Source: Marinobacterium jannaschii DSM 6295
GTDB lineage: Bacteria; Pseudomonadota; Gammaproteobacteria; Pseudomonadales; Balneatricaceae
DNA length: 64,000 bases
Direction of reading: 5' to 3'
NCBI RefSeq assembly: GCF_000620085.1
Contig: NZ_KK211065.1
Location: forward strand, 140,563-204,562
In this document: piece by piece, positions 9,048 to 18,310 of the stretch
How the letters are laid out: each line of letters starts with the position of its first letter
Numbering within the stretch: position 1 is the first letter of the stretch
The notes under the pieces: model-generated
The model's input: the letters and a program-made list of their open reading frames with translations, nothing else
What the model was told of the DNA's origin: nothing
The model's database searches: none
Translations under genes and position numbers: made by a program

Positions 9048-10379
9048 TTATCCCAGGGCATAGAGCTTCAGTTTAAGGTCGGGGATGCGTCCATCCACAT
9101 GCAGCGCCAGTGCTTCCCGTTTTTCCAGCAGCTCCTGCCAGTAACTGTGGCGGGTATCGATCTCGATATAGCAGACATCGGCACGGGGTTTCAGCTCGGT
9201 CGGTGCCACCGGCAGGGCGCTGAGGGTGATACCGGACATACCGTTGCGTACCACTTCAGCGATCTGGCTCAGGCCGCAGAGTTTGGCCGCAGCCGGGAAC
9301 AGTTGCGCCAGGGCGGCCGCACCGATGGAGGACTCGATACAGAGTACAAAACGGTGATTCTCCAGCAGGTGGAGATCCGCCACCGCGGCACGCAGCAGGC
9401 GGCGCTTTTCAAACAGGCTGCTGTCCCACTCATACTCCAGCACGCTGTCGCTCTGCACCAGTGACAACTGGTCGCGCAGGCGGGTGAATAATGGCGCGAA
9501 AGCAGCCTGCATATCATGGCTGTGCAGCGGGGGCAGCTCGGCCGCAACCGCCGGTTCAAAGCTGCACAACTCGGCAGAGAGGGTTGCCAGACGCTGGTAA
9601 ACCTCATCGCAGGCAGTCGCGGGGTTCTCCAGCGTAGTGCTGAGCCAGGGGATCCAGCGATTGAGCGTCTGTAACCAGAGATACTCGCGCATCATGGTCT
9701 GTTCGCTCTTTCGTTCCTGACCGGCACTGATCCGCTGCACCACCATGCTGGCACGGGCGCTCACCAACACCTGCAGTTCCTTAAGGCGCTCGCTGAGCAG
9801 GGTTGAGGCGCCATAGTGAATACAGGCGGGGATAAAGCCCTGATCCAGTACCAGTGCCCCGCTCTCGCGACGCTCCAGTATCCGCGCCAGCGGAATCAGC
9901 GTCAGGCCGGTAATATCCTCGCCTTCCAGCATCAGCCGGGCGTTGACCTGTGCCACTTCGGTATCCACACCGTTGTTACCCGCCTGGCTGGCATCAAACA
10001 GGGTGACGCTCTCCCGGTAGTAACGGCGGTTTTCCGCCCGTTCACCGATATCGGTCTCCCCCTCTACTGCCATCGGCAGGGCGAGGAAGATACGCTTGTT
10101 CAGGGTGCCTTCCGGGATATCCAGCAGCAGTTCCTGGTTGCTCTCGAAGAAGCTGCCGTCCGGAAAGATGCCGCGACAGGCGGTCACGGCGATCTTACCG
10201 ATTTTCAACCGTTCGCTGTCGATCTGTAAACCACTGAGGCCATAGCGCTGGCCACTACCCATGGTGGCCGCGTACTGCTCCACATAGTGGTGAAAGTGAC
10301 GATCCTGTTGCTGGAAGTGCTGCGGGGCGATAAACATCCCCTCGTTCCAAACTACTTTACGATGCCGTCTCACTGCCAT
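9048..10379 (-). CDS. tssK: type VI secretion baseplate protein TssK
   Basis: 443-residue baseplate adaptor that links the TssEFG wedge to the TssLM membrane complex. The N-terminal block KVVWNEGMFIAPQHFQ is the TssK signature. The frame stays open 63 bases further upstream into tssJ, but the ATG at 10379 directly before this conserved block is the sensible start. It lies four bases after the tssJ stop, and its own stop TAA abuts the tssL start region, so tssJ-K-L are tightly coupled. Confidence 0.96.
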   Translation of the reverse strand: MAVRRHRKVVWNEGMFIAPQHFQQQDRHFHHYVEQYAATMGSGQRYGLSGLQIDSERLKIGKIAVTACRGIFPDGSFFESNQELLLDIPEGTLNKRIFLALPMAVEGETDIGERAENRRYYRESVTLFDASQAGNNGVDTEVAQVNARLMLEGEDITGLTLIPLARILERRESGALVLDQGFIPACIHYGASTLLSERLKELQVLVSARASMVVQRISAGQERKSEQTMMREYLWLQTLNRWIPWLSTTLENPATACDEVYQRLATLSAELCSFEPAVAAELPPLHSHDMQAAFAPLFTRLRDQLSLVQSDSVLEYEWDSSLFEKRRLLRAAVADLHLLENHRFVLCIESSIGAAALAQLFPAAAKLCGLSQIAEVVRNGMSGITLSALPVAPTELKPRADVCYIEIDTRHSYWQELLEKREALALHVDGRIPDLKLKLYALG

Positions 10380-10383
10380 TCCC

Positions 10384-10896
10384 TCAGAAAATTTGCCACC
10401 AGGCGCGCTTAGGTGGTTCCACAATCGACACCAGCAACCCACTTACCCGAATCGAGATATCCTGCTTGGCAGGCTGGTCGCTGAGTTTAATCACTGCCTT
10501 GCTACTGGCATTGCTGTAGTCGGCAAACTCGGCCATCACGCCTAGAAAGCGTGCTTCACGCTGTAGCTCCACCGCCACTTGCTGCTGAGTATCCGGTGTT
10601 AATGGGCCGATACTCAGCACATCCACCAGCGAGTCGCTCAGTACCTTGCGGTCACCGTTATAGAGGTCGAGGAATTCTGCGTTCTGGAAGCCACCCAGCT
10701 CGGTCAACTGGTAGAGGCGCAGCACCAGCGGATGGGCGCTGCCATCGCCATAGGGATTGATATCCCCGGCCAGCTCGACGCCGATTTTGACGCTGTACGG
10801 CACGCTGACCGGGCTCTGGTTGGAGGAGGAGCAGCCCACCGCCAACAGCAACAGGCCCGCCAGCAGCCAGCGCGGTAAGAATCGTCCGGCCGTCAT
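10384..10896 (-). CDS. tssJ: type VI secretion lipoprotein TssJ
   Basis: 170-residue outer-membrane lipoprotein that anchors the T6SS membrane complex by binding the periplasmic end of TssM. A type II signal peptide ends in AVGC with the lipidated Cys22 followed by Ser, which fits outer-membrane sorting. The following beta-rich domain carries the expected pattern (DINPYGDG, LVLRLYQL, FLDLYNGD). The start ATG overlaps the tagH stop by four bases. Confidence 0.93.
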   Translation of the reverse strand: MTAGRFLPRWLLAGLLLLAVGCSSSNQSPVSVPYSVKIGVELAGDINPYGDGSAHPLVLRLYQLTELGGFQNAEFLDLYNGDRKVLSDSLVDVLSIGPLTPDTQQQVAVELQREARFLGVMAEFADYSNASSKAVIKLSDQPAKQDISIRVSGLLVSIVEPPKRAWWQIF

Positions 10897-11810
10897 TTCT
10901 TACCCCGCAACTCTTCCACAAACAGTGCCGAAAACTGGCGGTGAAACTCCCGTCGCTCCAGCTTGCGGCTGAACTGCTTGCGGTAGAGCTTCCAGTATTT
11001 CTTATCGCGGCTGCCCCAGCCGGAGATGTAGTCATCAAAACTCTCCTCCAGCTGGCCGGGATCAAGCTCATCCAGAAAGCGATCCAGGGTGCGCTGCAGG
11101 CAGTCCATCAGTTGTTCATGGCCATAGGGTTCGGCCTGCAGGCGGCGCTGCTGTTCTATCAGCAGGTTAAGCTGTTTCAGGCCTTCATTCAGTTGCAGCT
11201 GGGCATCGCCGGACACTGGCTGATCCAGGGTGACCATATCGTTGCGCATCACCGGCCCCTCGTCGCGCATCTCCAACTCATCTTCAAACGGGTCGTAGCC
11301 GAAGCGGTCATCCGCCAGCACATTTTCGCGCGAGAATTGCGGTTCTGGCGTCAGGTCAGCTGCCGCAGCCGCTACCTCCTCCAGCGGCCAGCCGGACTCC
11401 TGAGCCTGGAGGTTTTCGGTATCAAACTGGGGTTCGCTCGCCATTGCCGGTTGATCTTCGGCAAAGGGGTCATCTGTCTCGCTGAACAGGCTATTCATAT
11501 CGCTCACCAGCAGCAGGTAGCTCCCCAGTTTCAGGGTATCTCCATCGTGCAGGCGCTGGTGCTGCCCTCGCCCCAACAGCTTGCCGTTGTGATGGACACC
11601 GTTGGTACTGCGATCCGTCACCTGATAACCACCGCCCTGCGCGGGCGCGATCTCAGCATGAACCCGTGACAACTGGCGGTTAAAATCCGCCAGCTGCAGG
11701 GTACAGTCATAGGCCCGGCCGATGGTGCCGCCACTTTCCGGCAGAGCCACCTGGCGGTTGATCACCTGCTCGTCCGGAGGGACTTCAACCAGCTGTAAGC
11801 TTATGGACAT
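10893..11810 (-). CDS. tagH: T6SS-associated FHA-domain protein TagH/Fha
   Basis: 305-residue cytoplasmic protein with an N-terminal FHA domain (about 20-95) that shows the phosphothreonine-binding pattern: TIGR, LSRVHAEI and STNGVHHNG. The middle is acidic and low in complexity; the C-terminus (about 225-305) is the helical domain seen in T6SS FHA proteins (SGWGSRDKKYWKLYR). In other systems Fha proteins gate T6SS assembly when a PpkA-type kinase phosphorylates them. No classical ppkA/pppA pair is in the operon; the small kinase-like gene at its end is the only candidate partner. It overlaps tssJ by four bases. Confidence 0.9.
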   Translation of the reverse strand: MSISLQLVEVPPDEQVINRQVALPESGGTIGRAYDCTLQLADFNRQLSRVHAEIAPAQGGGYQVTDRSTNGVHHNGKLLGRGQHQRLHDGDTLKLGSYLLLVSDMNSLFSETDDPFAEDQPAMASEPQFDTENLQAQESGWPLEEVAAAAADLTPEPQFSRENVLADDRFGYDPFEDELEMRDEGPVMRNDMVTLDQPVSGDAQLQLNEGLKQLNLLIEQQRRLQAEPYGHEQLMDCLQRTLDRFLDELDPGQLEESFDDYISGWGSRDKKYWKLYRKQFSRKLERREFHRQFSALFVEELRGKK

Positions 11811-11812
11811 AG

Positions 11813-12538
11813 TTAACTCTTCTTGCAGCGTTCCAGCGCCCGGTTAAAGGTGCTGAGGAAATTAGGGTTCTGGGTCAGGAATGTCTTGCCGAAATGGACG
11901 CTGAGGTCCTGACGGCGAAACGGTACCCTGCGGAAGTAGTCAGTCGGGATCCCCAGTGTATGCATTGAGTGCTCAAGCACCAGTTCATACTCCAGGGCCA
12001 CATCCACATCCCCCTGCCACAACATCTGCAGCAGTGCATCGGCATCACGCGGTTTCTTCACCACGTTGTAACCGTTTTTCTTCAGGTAGAGCCATTTACT
12101 GGTATTGAACTTGGCACCGTAACGGGCCTGGTAGCGGGCCGACTCATCATCCATATCCAGCTTGACGCCGGGTGCCACAAACCAGGATAGCGCTTCGCTG
12201 ATCACCGGCACCGAGGCCTGGGCGTAACGGCCGCGGGCAGCATTACTGGAACCAGAGAAGAAACCATCCATCTCGCCGGTCTCCACCAGCAGCTGCGCCT
12301 TGTCCCAGCGCATCATATGCAGCTCGTAGGGCTGGCCCATGCGACGCAGGGAGCACTGCACCCGCTCCAGCGCCACACCGGACATCTTGCCCTCTTCCAG
12401 GGTCTGGTAGGGCGGCCAGTGCTGGGTCGCCAGCTTAAGCCGCTCCAGCGCCTGGGCCGGGAAACTGAGCATCAGCAGGAGGCCACTCAGGGCTGCCAGC
12501 GGCAGCCCCTGTCTACGGCGGAGTCTGATCATGGTCAC
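11813..12538 (-). CDS. periplasmic solute-binding protein inside the T6SS operon
   Basis: 241 residues with a signal peptide (about 1-30, ending near AQALE) and a type II periplasmic binding fold of the amino-acid (SBP_bac_3) kind: LKLATQHWPPYQTLEEG opens the first lobe and WQGDVDVALEYELVLE lies in the second. No ABC permease or ATPase is nearby. It sits two bases from tagH and 15 bases from tssH, so it is transcribed with the secretion genes. Its role is unknown to me; a ligand-sensing or envelope role in T6SS control is inference. The start may be the ATG at 12538 or the one six bases later. Confidence 0.85.
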   Translation of the reverse strand: MTMIRLRRRQGLPLAALSGLLLMLSFPAQALERLKLATQHWPPYQTLEEGKMSGVALERVQCSLRRMGQPYELHMMRWDKAQLLVETGEMDGFFSGSSNAARGRYAQASVPVISEALSWFVAPGVKLDMDDESARYQARYGAKFNTSKWLYLKKNGYNVVKKPRDADALLQMLWQGDVDVALEYELVLEHSMHTLGIPTDYFRRVPFRRQDLSVHFGKTFLTQNPNFLSTFNRALERCKKS

Positions 12539-12553
12539 CTTATCAACAGGTCC

Positions 12554-15160
12554 TTATGTGATAGCGAGGCTGATCTCGCCCGCCTCAATCCCGACTTCAA
12601 CCGCGCTGATCGCCAGTCCTTCGCTGAGGCGGCCGATACACTCTTCTGCCAGGCGCGGCATCAGTGAGCGGTTGATAATCTGTTCGATGGCACGACCGCC
12701 TGTGGTCGGGTCGGTATTACGCGCCACCACGAAGTCTACCAATTGCTGGTTCCATGTGAAGCTGGCTTTGTACTGCTCCTGCAATTTGCGGCGGATGCGG
12801 TTAAGGCTGATCTCGGTGATCTGCGCCAGCTCCTCATCATTGAGCGGGTAATAAGGCACCACAGTAGCACGGCCGAGGAAGGCGGGCTTGAAGAAGCGCT
12901 GCAGCTCGGGACGGATCTGTTCCACCAGCTCGGCATTGTCCGGGCGCTGTTCACTCTGGTCACAGACATCACAGATCGCTTGGTCAGCGGCGTTGGAGGT
13001 CATGATGATAATGGTATTGCGGAAGTCGACGGTACGACCTTCGCTGTCCTTGATATGGCCCTTATCGAAGATCTGGTAGAACAGGTCATGCACACCGGGA
13101 TGGGCCTTCTCCATCTCATCCAGCAACAATACCGAGTAAGGATTACGGCGGATCGCCTCGGTCAGCACGCCGCCCTCGCCAAAGCCGACATAACCGGCCG
13201 GGGAACCAAGCAGCATGGAGATCTTATGCTCCTCCTTGAACTCGGTCATATTGATCACGGTCAGGTTGTCACCGCCGCCAAACACCTCATCGGCCAGCGC
13301 CATGGCGGTCTCGGTCTTACCGACACCACTGGGGCCACACATCAGGAAGACTCCCACCGGCTTACGACTGTCGGTCAGCCCGGCACGGGAGATACGGATA
13401 CTCTTGGCCAGCTCGCTGATACCCGCCTGCTGGCCGATCACGCGACGGTGCAGGGCATCTTCCAGCGTCAGCAGCTTGGCGACCTCGTCGCGTACCATGC
13501 TACCCGCCGGAATCCCGGTCCAGTTGGAGATCACCGTGGCGATCGCCTGCTGGTCGACCATCGCATGAACCAGCGGCTGCTCCTGCTGCACGCCATCAAG
13601 CTGCTCCAGCAGCAGTTGCAACTCAGCCTGCTTCGCCTGATCGACGCTGCCCTGCTGGTGCTGTTCCTGCAATTCCGCTTTCAGGTTGCGCACCTGATCT
13701 ACCAGCCCCTGCTCCTGTTCCCAGCGGCTGCTGGCGACGGCCAGTTCTTCGCCACGCAGTGCCAGCTGTTCCTGCAGCAGGCCAATCTGTTCTGCACCAC
13801 CGGTAAAGACCGCTTCCTCCGCCTGCAGCGCTTCCAGCTCGCTGTTCATATAGCGGATCTGTTGCTCCAGCTGTTCGATCGCCTCCGGTTTGGCCCCCTG
13901 GGTCAGGGCGATACGGGCACAGGCAGTATCCAGCAGGCTGATCGCCTTGTCCGGCAGCTGGCGCGCCGGCAGGTATCGGATCGACAGGTTCACCGCCGCA
14001 TCGATCGCATCTTCACGGATAAATACACCGTGGTGCAGGCTGAGGGACTGGGCCACGCCGCGCAGCATCTGGATCGCATCCTCGGCATTCGGCTCTTCGA
14101 CCTTCACCACCTGGAAGCGGCGGGTCAGGGCCGGGTCTTTCTCAAAGTATTTCTTGTACTCGGCCCAGGTAGTCGCGGCGATCGACTTGAATTCGCCCCG
14201 TGCCAGGGCCGGTTTCAGCAGGTTGGCGGCATCGTTCTGTCCCGCGGTACCGCCAGCTCCGATCAGGGTGTGGGCTTCATCGATAAACACCACGATCGGT
14301 GTCTCGGAGCCTTTCACCTCATTGATGACATCCTTGAGGCGGTTTTCAAACTCACCCTTGATGCTGGCACCGGCCTGCAGCAGGCCCAGGTCGAGGGAGT
14401 GGATCTCAACGCCCTGCAGCGCCGCCGGAACTTCACCGGCGACCACGCGCAGCGCCAGTCCTTCCACCACGGCCGTTTTACCGACACCGGGTTCACCCAC
14501 CAGAATCGGGTTGTTCTGGCGCTTACGGCAGAGGATATCGATCGCCTTGCGCACTTCTGCATTGCGGCCTGAGATCGGATCGATGCCGCCGTCGCGGGCC
14601 TGCTGGGTCAGGTTAACGGTGTACTTATCCAGTGCACCGCCCTCAACCGGTCCGGTAGCGGCGGCAGGTGCACCGGCCACCGGGGCGGCTGCCGAGCCCG
14701 TCTTGACCTTACTGATCTGGGCCTGCAGCGCTTCCAGCGACAGGCCACTGAGGGATTCCAGAGAGAGCTTTTTCAGGCCGAAGGCATCCGGCTGCTGTAG
14801 TGCCAGTAGCAGGTGCAGGCTGGTCACCTGCTGCTGGCCAAAGTTAACCGAGGCCAGCATCCAGGCTGCCTCCATCAGGTCACTCAACTGTTTACTCAGC
14901 GTCGGCTGGCCTTCGCTGCCCTGGGGCAGTCGGCCCAGCCGCGCGGTCAGCTCTGCCAGCAGGGTGCTACTGTCAATATTCTGCTGTTGCAGACACTGTC
15001 CTAAGTGGCTTTCCTTGGCGTTCAGTAGCTGCACCAGCCAGTGCTCTACCTCGATCGCCGCCACCTTCTGGTTCATCGCGGCACCGGCTGCCTGCTCCAG
15101 CGCGCCTTTCAGATCCGCTTCCAGCTTCGCAACCAGATTTCCCAGTTTTACCTGTGACAT
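12554..15160 (-). CDS. tssH: type VI secretion AAA+ ATPase TssH (ClpV)
   Basis: 868-residue ClpB-like unfoldase that disassembles the contracted TssB/TssC sheath. An N-terminal double-Clp domain (about 10-150) is followed by AAA domain 1 with Walker A GEPGVGKT and Walker B VVFIDEAHTL, a middle coiled coil (about 400-540), and AAA domain 2 with Walker A GPSGVGKTE and Walker B LLLDEMEKAH. All catalytic motifs are intact. ClpV length is usually near 870-900. Long open frames on the opposite strand are codon-bias shadows. Confidence 0.97.
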   Translation of the reverse strand: MSQVKLGNLVAKLEADLKGALEQAAGAAMNQKVAAIEVEHWLVQLLNAKESHLGQCLQQQNIDSSTLLAELTARLGRLPQGSEGQPTLSKQLSDLMEAAWMLASVNFGQQQVTSLHLLLALQQPDAFGLKKLSLESLSGLSLEALQAQISKVKTGSAAAPVAGAPAAATGPVEGGALDKYTVNLTQQARDGGIDPISGRNAEVRKAIDILCRKRQNNPILVGEPGVGKTAVVEGLALRVVAGEVPAALQGVEIHSLDLGLLQAGASIKGEFENRLKDVINEVKGSETPIVVFIDEAHTLIGAGGTAGQNDAANLLKPALARGEFKSIAATTWAEYKKYFEKDPALTRRFQVVKVEEPNAEDAIQMLRGVAQSLSLHHGVFIREDAIDAAVNLSIRYLPARQLPDKAISLLDTACARIALTQGAKPEAIEQLEQQIRYMNSELEALQAEEAVFTGGAEQIGLLQEQLALRGEELAVASSRWEQEQGLVDQVRNLKAELQEQHQQGSVDQAKQAELQLLLEQLDGVQQEQPLVHAMVDQQAIATVISNWTGIPAGSMVRDEVAKLLTLEDALHRRVIGQQAGISELAKSIRISRAGLTDSRKPVGVFLMCGPSGVGKTETAMALADEVFGGGDNLTVINMTEFKEEHKISMLLGSPAGYVGFGEGGVLTEAIRRNPYSVLLLDEMEKAHPGVHDLFYQIFDKGHIKDSEGRTVDFRNTIIIMTSNAADQAICDVCDQSEQRPDNAELVEQIRPELQRFFKPAFLGRATVVPYYPLNDEELAQITEISLNRIRRKLQEQYKASFTWNQQLVDFVVARNTDPTTGGRAIEQIINRSLMPRLAEECIGRLSEGLAISAVEVGIEAGEISLAIT

Positions 15161-15172
15161 ATTGAATTTCCC

Positions 15173-16129
15173 TTACTGAAGTAGAATTTTCCGATACTCC
15201 TCAGGCCTGAGATGAGGAGCGAGACAGTTGGCTTCACCCAGCCACACCCCGGCCCGTGGCCGGGAGGAAAGCAGAGGCTGTGCGATGAAGGCGCGTTTTA
15301 CGTACAAATAGAGTTTCAGCTCACTACGCTCACGCAGGTAAGCTTCGGAGACCTGACGCAGCCGGGCAGCAAACTGCAGGTCCGACTGCAGGCTGAGATA
15401 CTGGGCCTGATCGGCCGGTTCCACCAGAATTTCCAGGCGATGAAAGTTCATCTCACCGCTGCGGCCCAGCAACAGTCCCTGGCCAAGACGGTTATTCTGC
15501 GCACCGCCCCCCCTACCAATGCGGCTCAGGGTTGAGGCAGGCAGGCGGTACCGGGTCACGGGCGTTGCCTGCACATGGATCCGCAGTTCAAAGTAGTCAC
15601 ACAACAGCTGGCGCAGGCCATCGAGGCTGCGCAGGTTCATTCCCAGCAGCAAGCTGTAACCGATCAGCCCGGTCTCTGCATCCGGCAGCTGCGGCAGGGC
15701 CGACAACTGGGTCAGGCACTGGCGCTGTGCGGTACGGGTCACCAGGGCGCTGTCGCATTGCTCCTGCTCATCACGCAGCAGCAAGTTGCCCTTCTCGGTG
15801 ACACCCTGCAGCAGCTGATAGTAGCGATGGTTAAACAGGTCGAGGAAATCGTTCAACGCCTGCTCTTCATCGTGCAGGCTGGAGAGCAATTCCTCGTACA
15901 GGTAATCGGGCAAGACACCGCGGGCCCCGGACAGTGCCTCCAGTCCCAGCTTGAGGCAGGTTTCGCTGCCCAGCCGTTCGACGGCCAGCACTTCGGCCGG
16001 ATCGCCCTCGGGCATCGGTTCGGCTGTCAGGCGCAATTCACCACTGTCACCCATCTGGCGCAGCAGGCGGATCGCCTGGATAAAGTCGAGCTGGCGCTGC
16101 TTGGGCGCCTGCAGCAGCCCTAGAGACAT
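15173..16129 (-). CDS. tssG: type VI secretion baseplate protein TssG
   Basis: 318-residue wedge protein that forms the baseplate with TssE, TssF and TssK. The N-terminus KQRQLDFIQAIRLLRQ and the LRSLDGLRQLLCDYF segment are typical of TssG/ImpH. The ATG overlaps the last ten bases of tssF, the usual coupling of this pair. It lies 12 bases upstream of tssH. Confidence 0.94.
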   Translation of the reverse strand: MSLGLLQAPKQRQLDFIQAIRLLRQMGDSGELRLTAEPMPEGDPAEVLAVERLGSETCLKLGLEALSGARGVLPDYLYEELLSSLHDEEQALNDFLDLFNHRYYQLLQGVTEKGNLLLRDEQEQCDSALVTRTAQRQCLTQLSALPQLPDAETGLIGYSLLLGMNLRSLDGLRQLLCDYFELRIHVQATPVTRYRLPASTLSRIGRGGGAQNNRLGQGLLLGRSGEMNFHRLEILVEPADQAQYLSLQSDLQFAARLRQVSEAYLRERSELKLYLYVKRAFIAQPLLSSRPRAGVWLGEANCLAPHLRPEEYRKILLQ

Positions 16130-17874
16130 AGCTGACTCCCATGCACCCGCGGATAGCTACGGCCACTGCGGTCACTGCCAAAATGGCGCAGCTGCAGCTG
16201 GATAAAGCGGTCGTAACTGCAGAACTGACGGTAAAAGCCGTTCAGGACCTCGCCCAGCAGGGCCGCCTGATCGCCCAGGGCAACCGCATCCAGGGTCACC
16301 GTTACTTCGGTGCCGGTGGCAAAGATATTGTGTCCGGCCACCTGCATCGGCGCTACCTGCTGGCGATAACTGACATCAGTGATCGTCTCCGCCTGACGGC
16401 AGCTGTTCCCCGGTGCGCAGAGCGATAGCAGGTCGCGCAATGCCTCGGCGGGTTGATCGGTCTGCAACAGGGTCGCAAAGTTGGCGTTCAGCAGGGCGAT
16501 AAAGCGCCAGTGCAGGTCATTATCCAGCGCCGGATAGTGTGGCGCGCTGGGTGAATTCAGTAACTTCAGCTCGCCTGGCAGATCAATCGCCGCCAGGCTT
16601 TCGGCCACCGTACCCGCTGCGATCCGGCAGGGCGCACGGCCGTTACAGCAGTGCAGGTCAAGCGCCAGTACCATGCCGGTGCTGGGCTGTTCACTGCTCA
16701 GTGCCAATTCAACATGACGCTGGCCCGTTTCGTCATAACGCTGTCGGCTCTGCCAGCGGGCAGCGCTGCGATCCTGGCGGTAACGCACCTGGTAGAGCGG
16801 CCGCAGCTCGCGTTCACCGTCCGGCAGTACTTCACGCACCCGGTCGAGCGAAACCACTTCGATATCTGAATCGGCCCAGGCATCGGCCAGCACCGGCATC
16901 GACAGGCGGGAGAAATCATAGTTCAGAGGCTCGCCCGGGCGACGGAACAGGTTCAGTGCCGGTACTGTATTGAGGCAGAACACTGAGGCATCGAACAGGC
17001 GCAGGAATTCAGCGGGCAGGCCACGGACAAAGAAATTCAGCGTCACCGTTGCAGCGTCGATCCGGCTCAACTGCTCACCCAGTGCCGCAATACGGAAATA
17101 GGCGCCTTTATCCGGGTAGGCAAAGTAGTCCCGCAGCAGGTCAAAACCTGCGAATTGGTTGCCATGACGCGGCAACCACTGGAACCCGGGATCAGCCACC
17201 CGGCTTTGCAGTCGTTCGCCTGGCAGGGTCTGGTGCTGAGCACCATCAGGTGAAGAAACCGAGATCAGCTCGGTCTGCTGCAACAGGATCTCGATCAGGC
17301 TGGCGGCGCTGTTCTCAAAGCCCCTGACATAGAAGTCTAAATCGCCAACCTGTAGCTGGCTGAAGCGGCTGTCCGGATCACAGCAACTGAGCTGGATACG
17401 GATTACCGAATCGGCATGGCATAACTCCCCCGGCCCGGTAAAGGAGAAGGGCGCCGCTTCGGCATCAACCCGGTCGATCTGGAACGGGTAGACCTGCAGG
17501 TCGGCACAGGTCGTAAAGGTGCAGTCGCCCTGGGGCTGCGTCACAACCACTTCAGAGCCCTTTGGCAGCAGTACGTTTTCGTTCAGTTGCTCGGGATCGG
17601 TTTCCAGTGTCAGCGCAGTATAGCCCGGGATTAACTGCAGGTAGCCGGGATAGAGCAGGGAAAAAAGGTCCTGCAGCAGTTCCGGCAACTGCTCGTCAAG
17701 ACGCTGCTCGGTCTTGGCGGTCAGCAGGGCCATGCCATCGATCAGGCGGCTGATATTAGGATCTTCGACACCACTCTGGTTCAGCTGCAGCTGGGCGGCC
17801 TGCTCCGGGTGGCGCTGGGCGAAAGATGCCAGCGACTTACGTACCGAGGCCAATTCACGCTCGTAATAGCGCAT
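16120..17874 (-). CDS. tssF: type VI secretion baseplate protein TssF
   Basis: 584-residue wedge protein (TssF/ImpG/VasA). The N-terminus MRYYERELASVRKSL and the following FAQRHPEQAAQL are the family signature, so I placed the start at the ATG at 17874; the frame runs 90 bases further upstream into tssE. A GGAG lies about 15 bases before this ATG, and the start is just after the tssE stop. Confidence 0.95.
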   Translation of the reverse strand: MRYYERELASVRKSLASFAQRHPEQAAQLQLNQSGVEDPNISRLIDGMALLTAKTEQRLDEQLPELLQDLFSLLYPGYLQLIPGYTALTLETDPEQLNENVLLPKGSEVVVTQPQGDCTFTTCADLQVYPFQIDRVDAEAAPFSFTGPGELCHADSVIRIQLSCCDPDSRFSQLQVGDLDFYVRGFENSAASLIEILLQQTELISVSSPDGAQHQTLPGERLQSRVADPGFQWLPRHGNQFAGFDLLRDYFAYPDKGAYFRIAALGEQLSRIDAATVTLNFFVRGLPAEFLRLFDASVFCLNTVPALNLFRRPGEPLNYDFSRLSMPVLADAWADSDIEVVSLDRVREVLPDGERELRPLYQVRYRQDRSAARWQSRQRYDETGQRHVELALSSEQPSTGMVLALDLHCCNGRAPCRIAAGTVAESLAAIDLPGELKLLNSPSAPHYPALDNDLHWRFIALLNANFATLLQTDQPAEALRDLLSLCAPGNSCRQAETITDVSYRQQVAPMQVAGHNIFATGTEVTVTLDAVALGDQAALLGEVLNGFYRQFCSYDRFIQLQLRHFGSDRSGRSYPRVHGSQLCL

Positions 17875-17881
17875 CAACTGA

Positions 17882-18310
17882 TCAGACAATCTCCTGCCCC
17901 TCCATCTCCACCTTCTGTCCTGCCAGGCTGATACTGGAATCAAATACCAGGGCGTGACTGCCACGTTCGGTTTTCAGCCTCGCCAATAGCGAGAAGCTAA
18001 CCCTGTTTTTATGCTCTTCACGGGCATGGACCTCGACCTGGACAGCAGCCAGTCGCGGTTCAAACGCCTTGACCCAGTCTTCCAGCTGACGGGCAAACTG
18101 TTCGTTATTCATCTGACTGCTGATGGTCTGCAGACTATCGAGGCCAAAGCGCAGGTTGGAGCCTTCCACCTGCTGCAGCTGCGGTGGCAGTTTCATCAGT
18201 GGCGCTTCAGAGTTCAGCAAACGGGTCAGCTGATACTGTACCGAAGCCACCAGTGCATCCTGCGGATCGCCATAGTGTTTTTCGGCAAGAAAGGCCTGCC
18301 AGAACACCAT
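17882..18310 (-). CDS. tssE: type VI secretion baseplate protein TssE (gp25-like)
   Basis: 142-residue T4 gp25-like protein that starts sheath polymerisation at the baseplate. The segment LRFGLDSLQTI and the later acidic LEDWVKAFEPRL match the family. The start overlaps the second tssC stop by one base (TGATG), so the two are translationally coupled. Confidence 0.92.
   Translation of the reverse strand: MVFWQAFLAEKHYGDPQDALVASVQYQLTRLLNSEAPLMKLPPQLQQVEGSNLRFGLDSLQTISSQMNNEQFARQLEDWVKAFEPRLAAVQVEVHAREEHKNRVSFSLLARLKTERGSHALVFDSSISLAGQKVEMEGQEIV

Noticed and set aside
12743-14572. A 609-codon open frame antisense to tssH
   Set aside because: It mirrors a fully conserved tssH; Leu/Gln/Arg/His-rich content is the typical shadow of a GC-rich gene, and it has no known domain.
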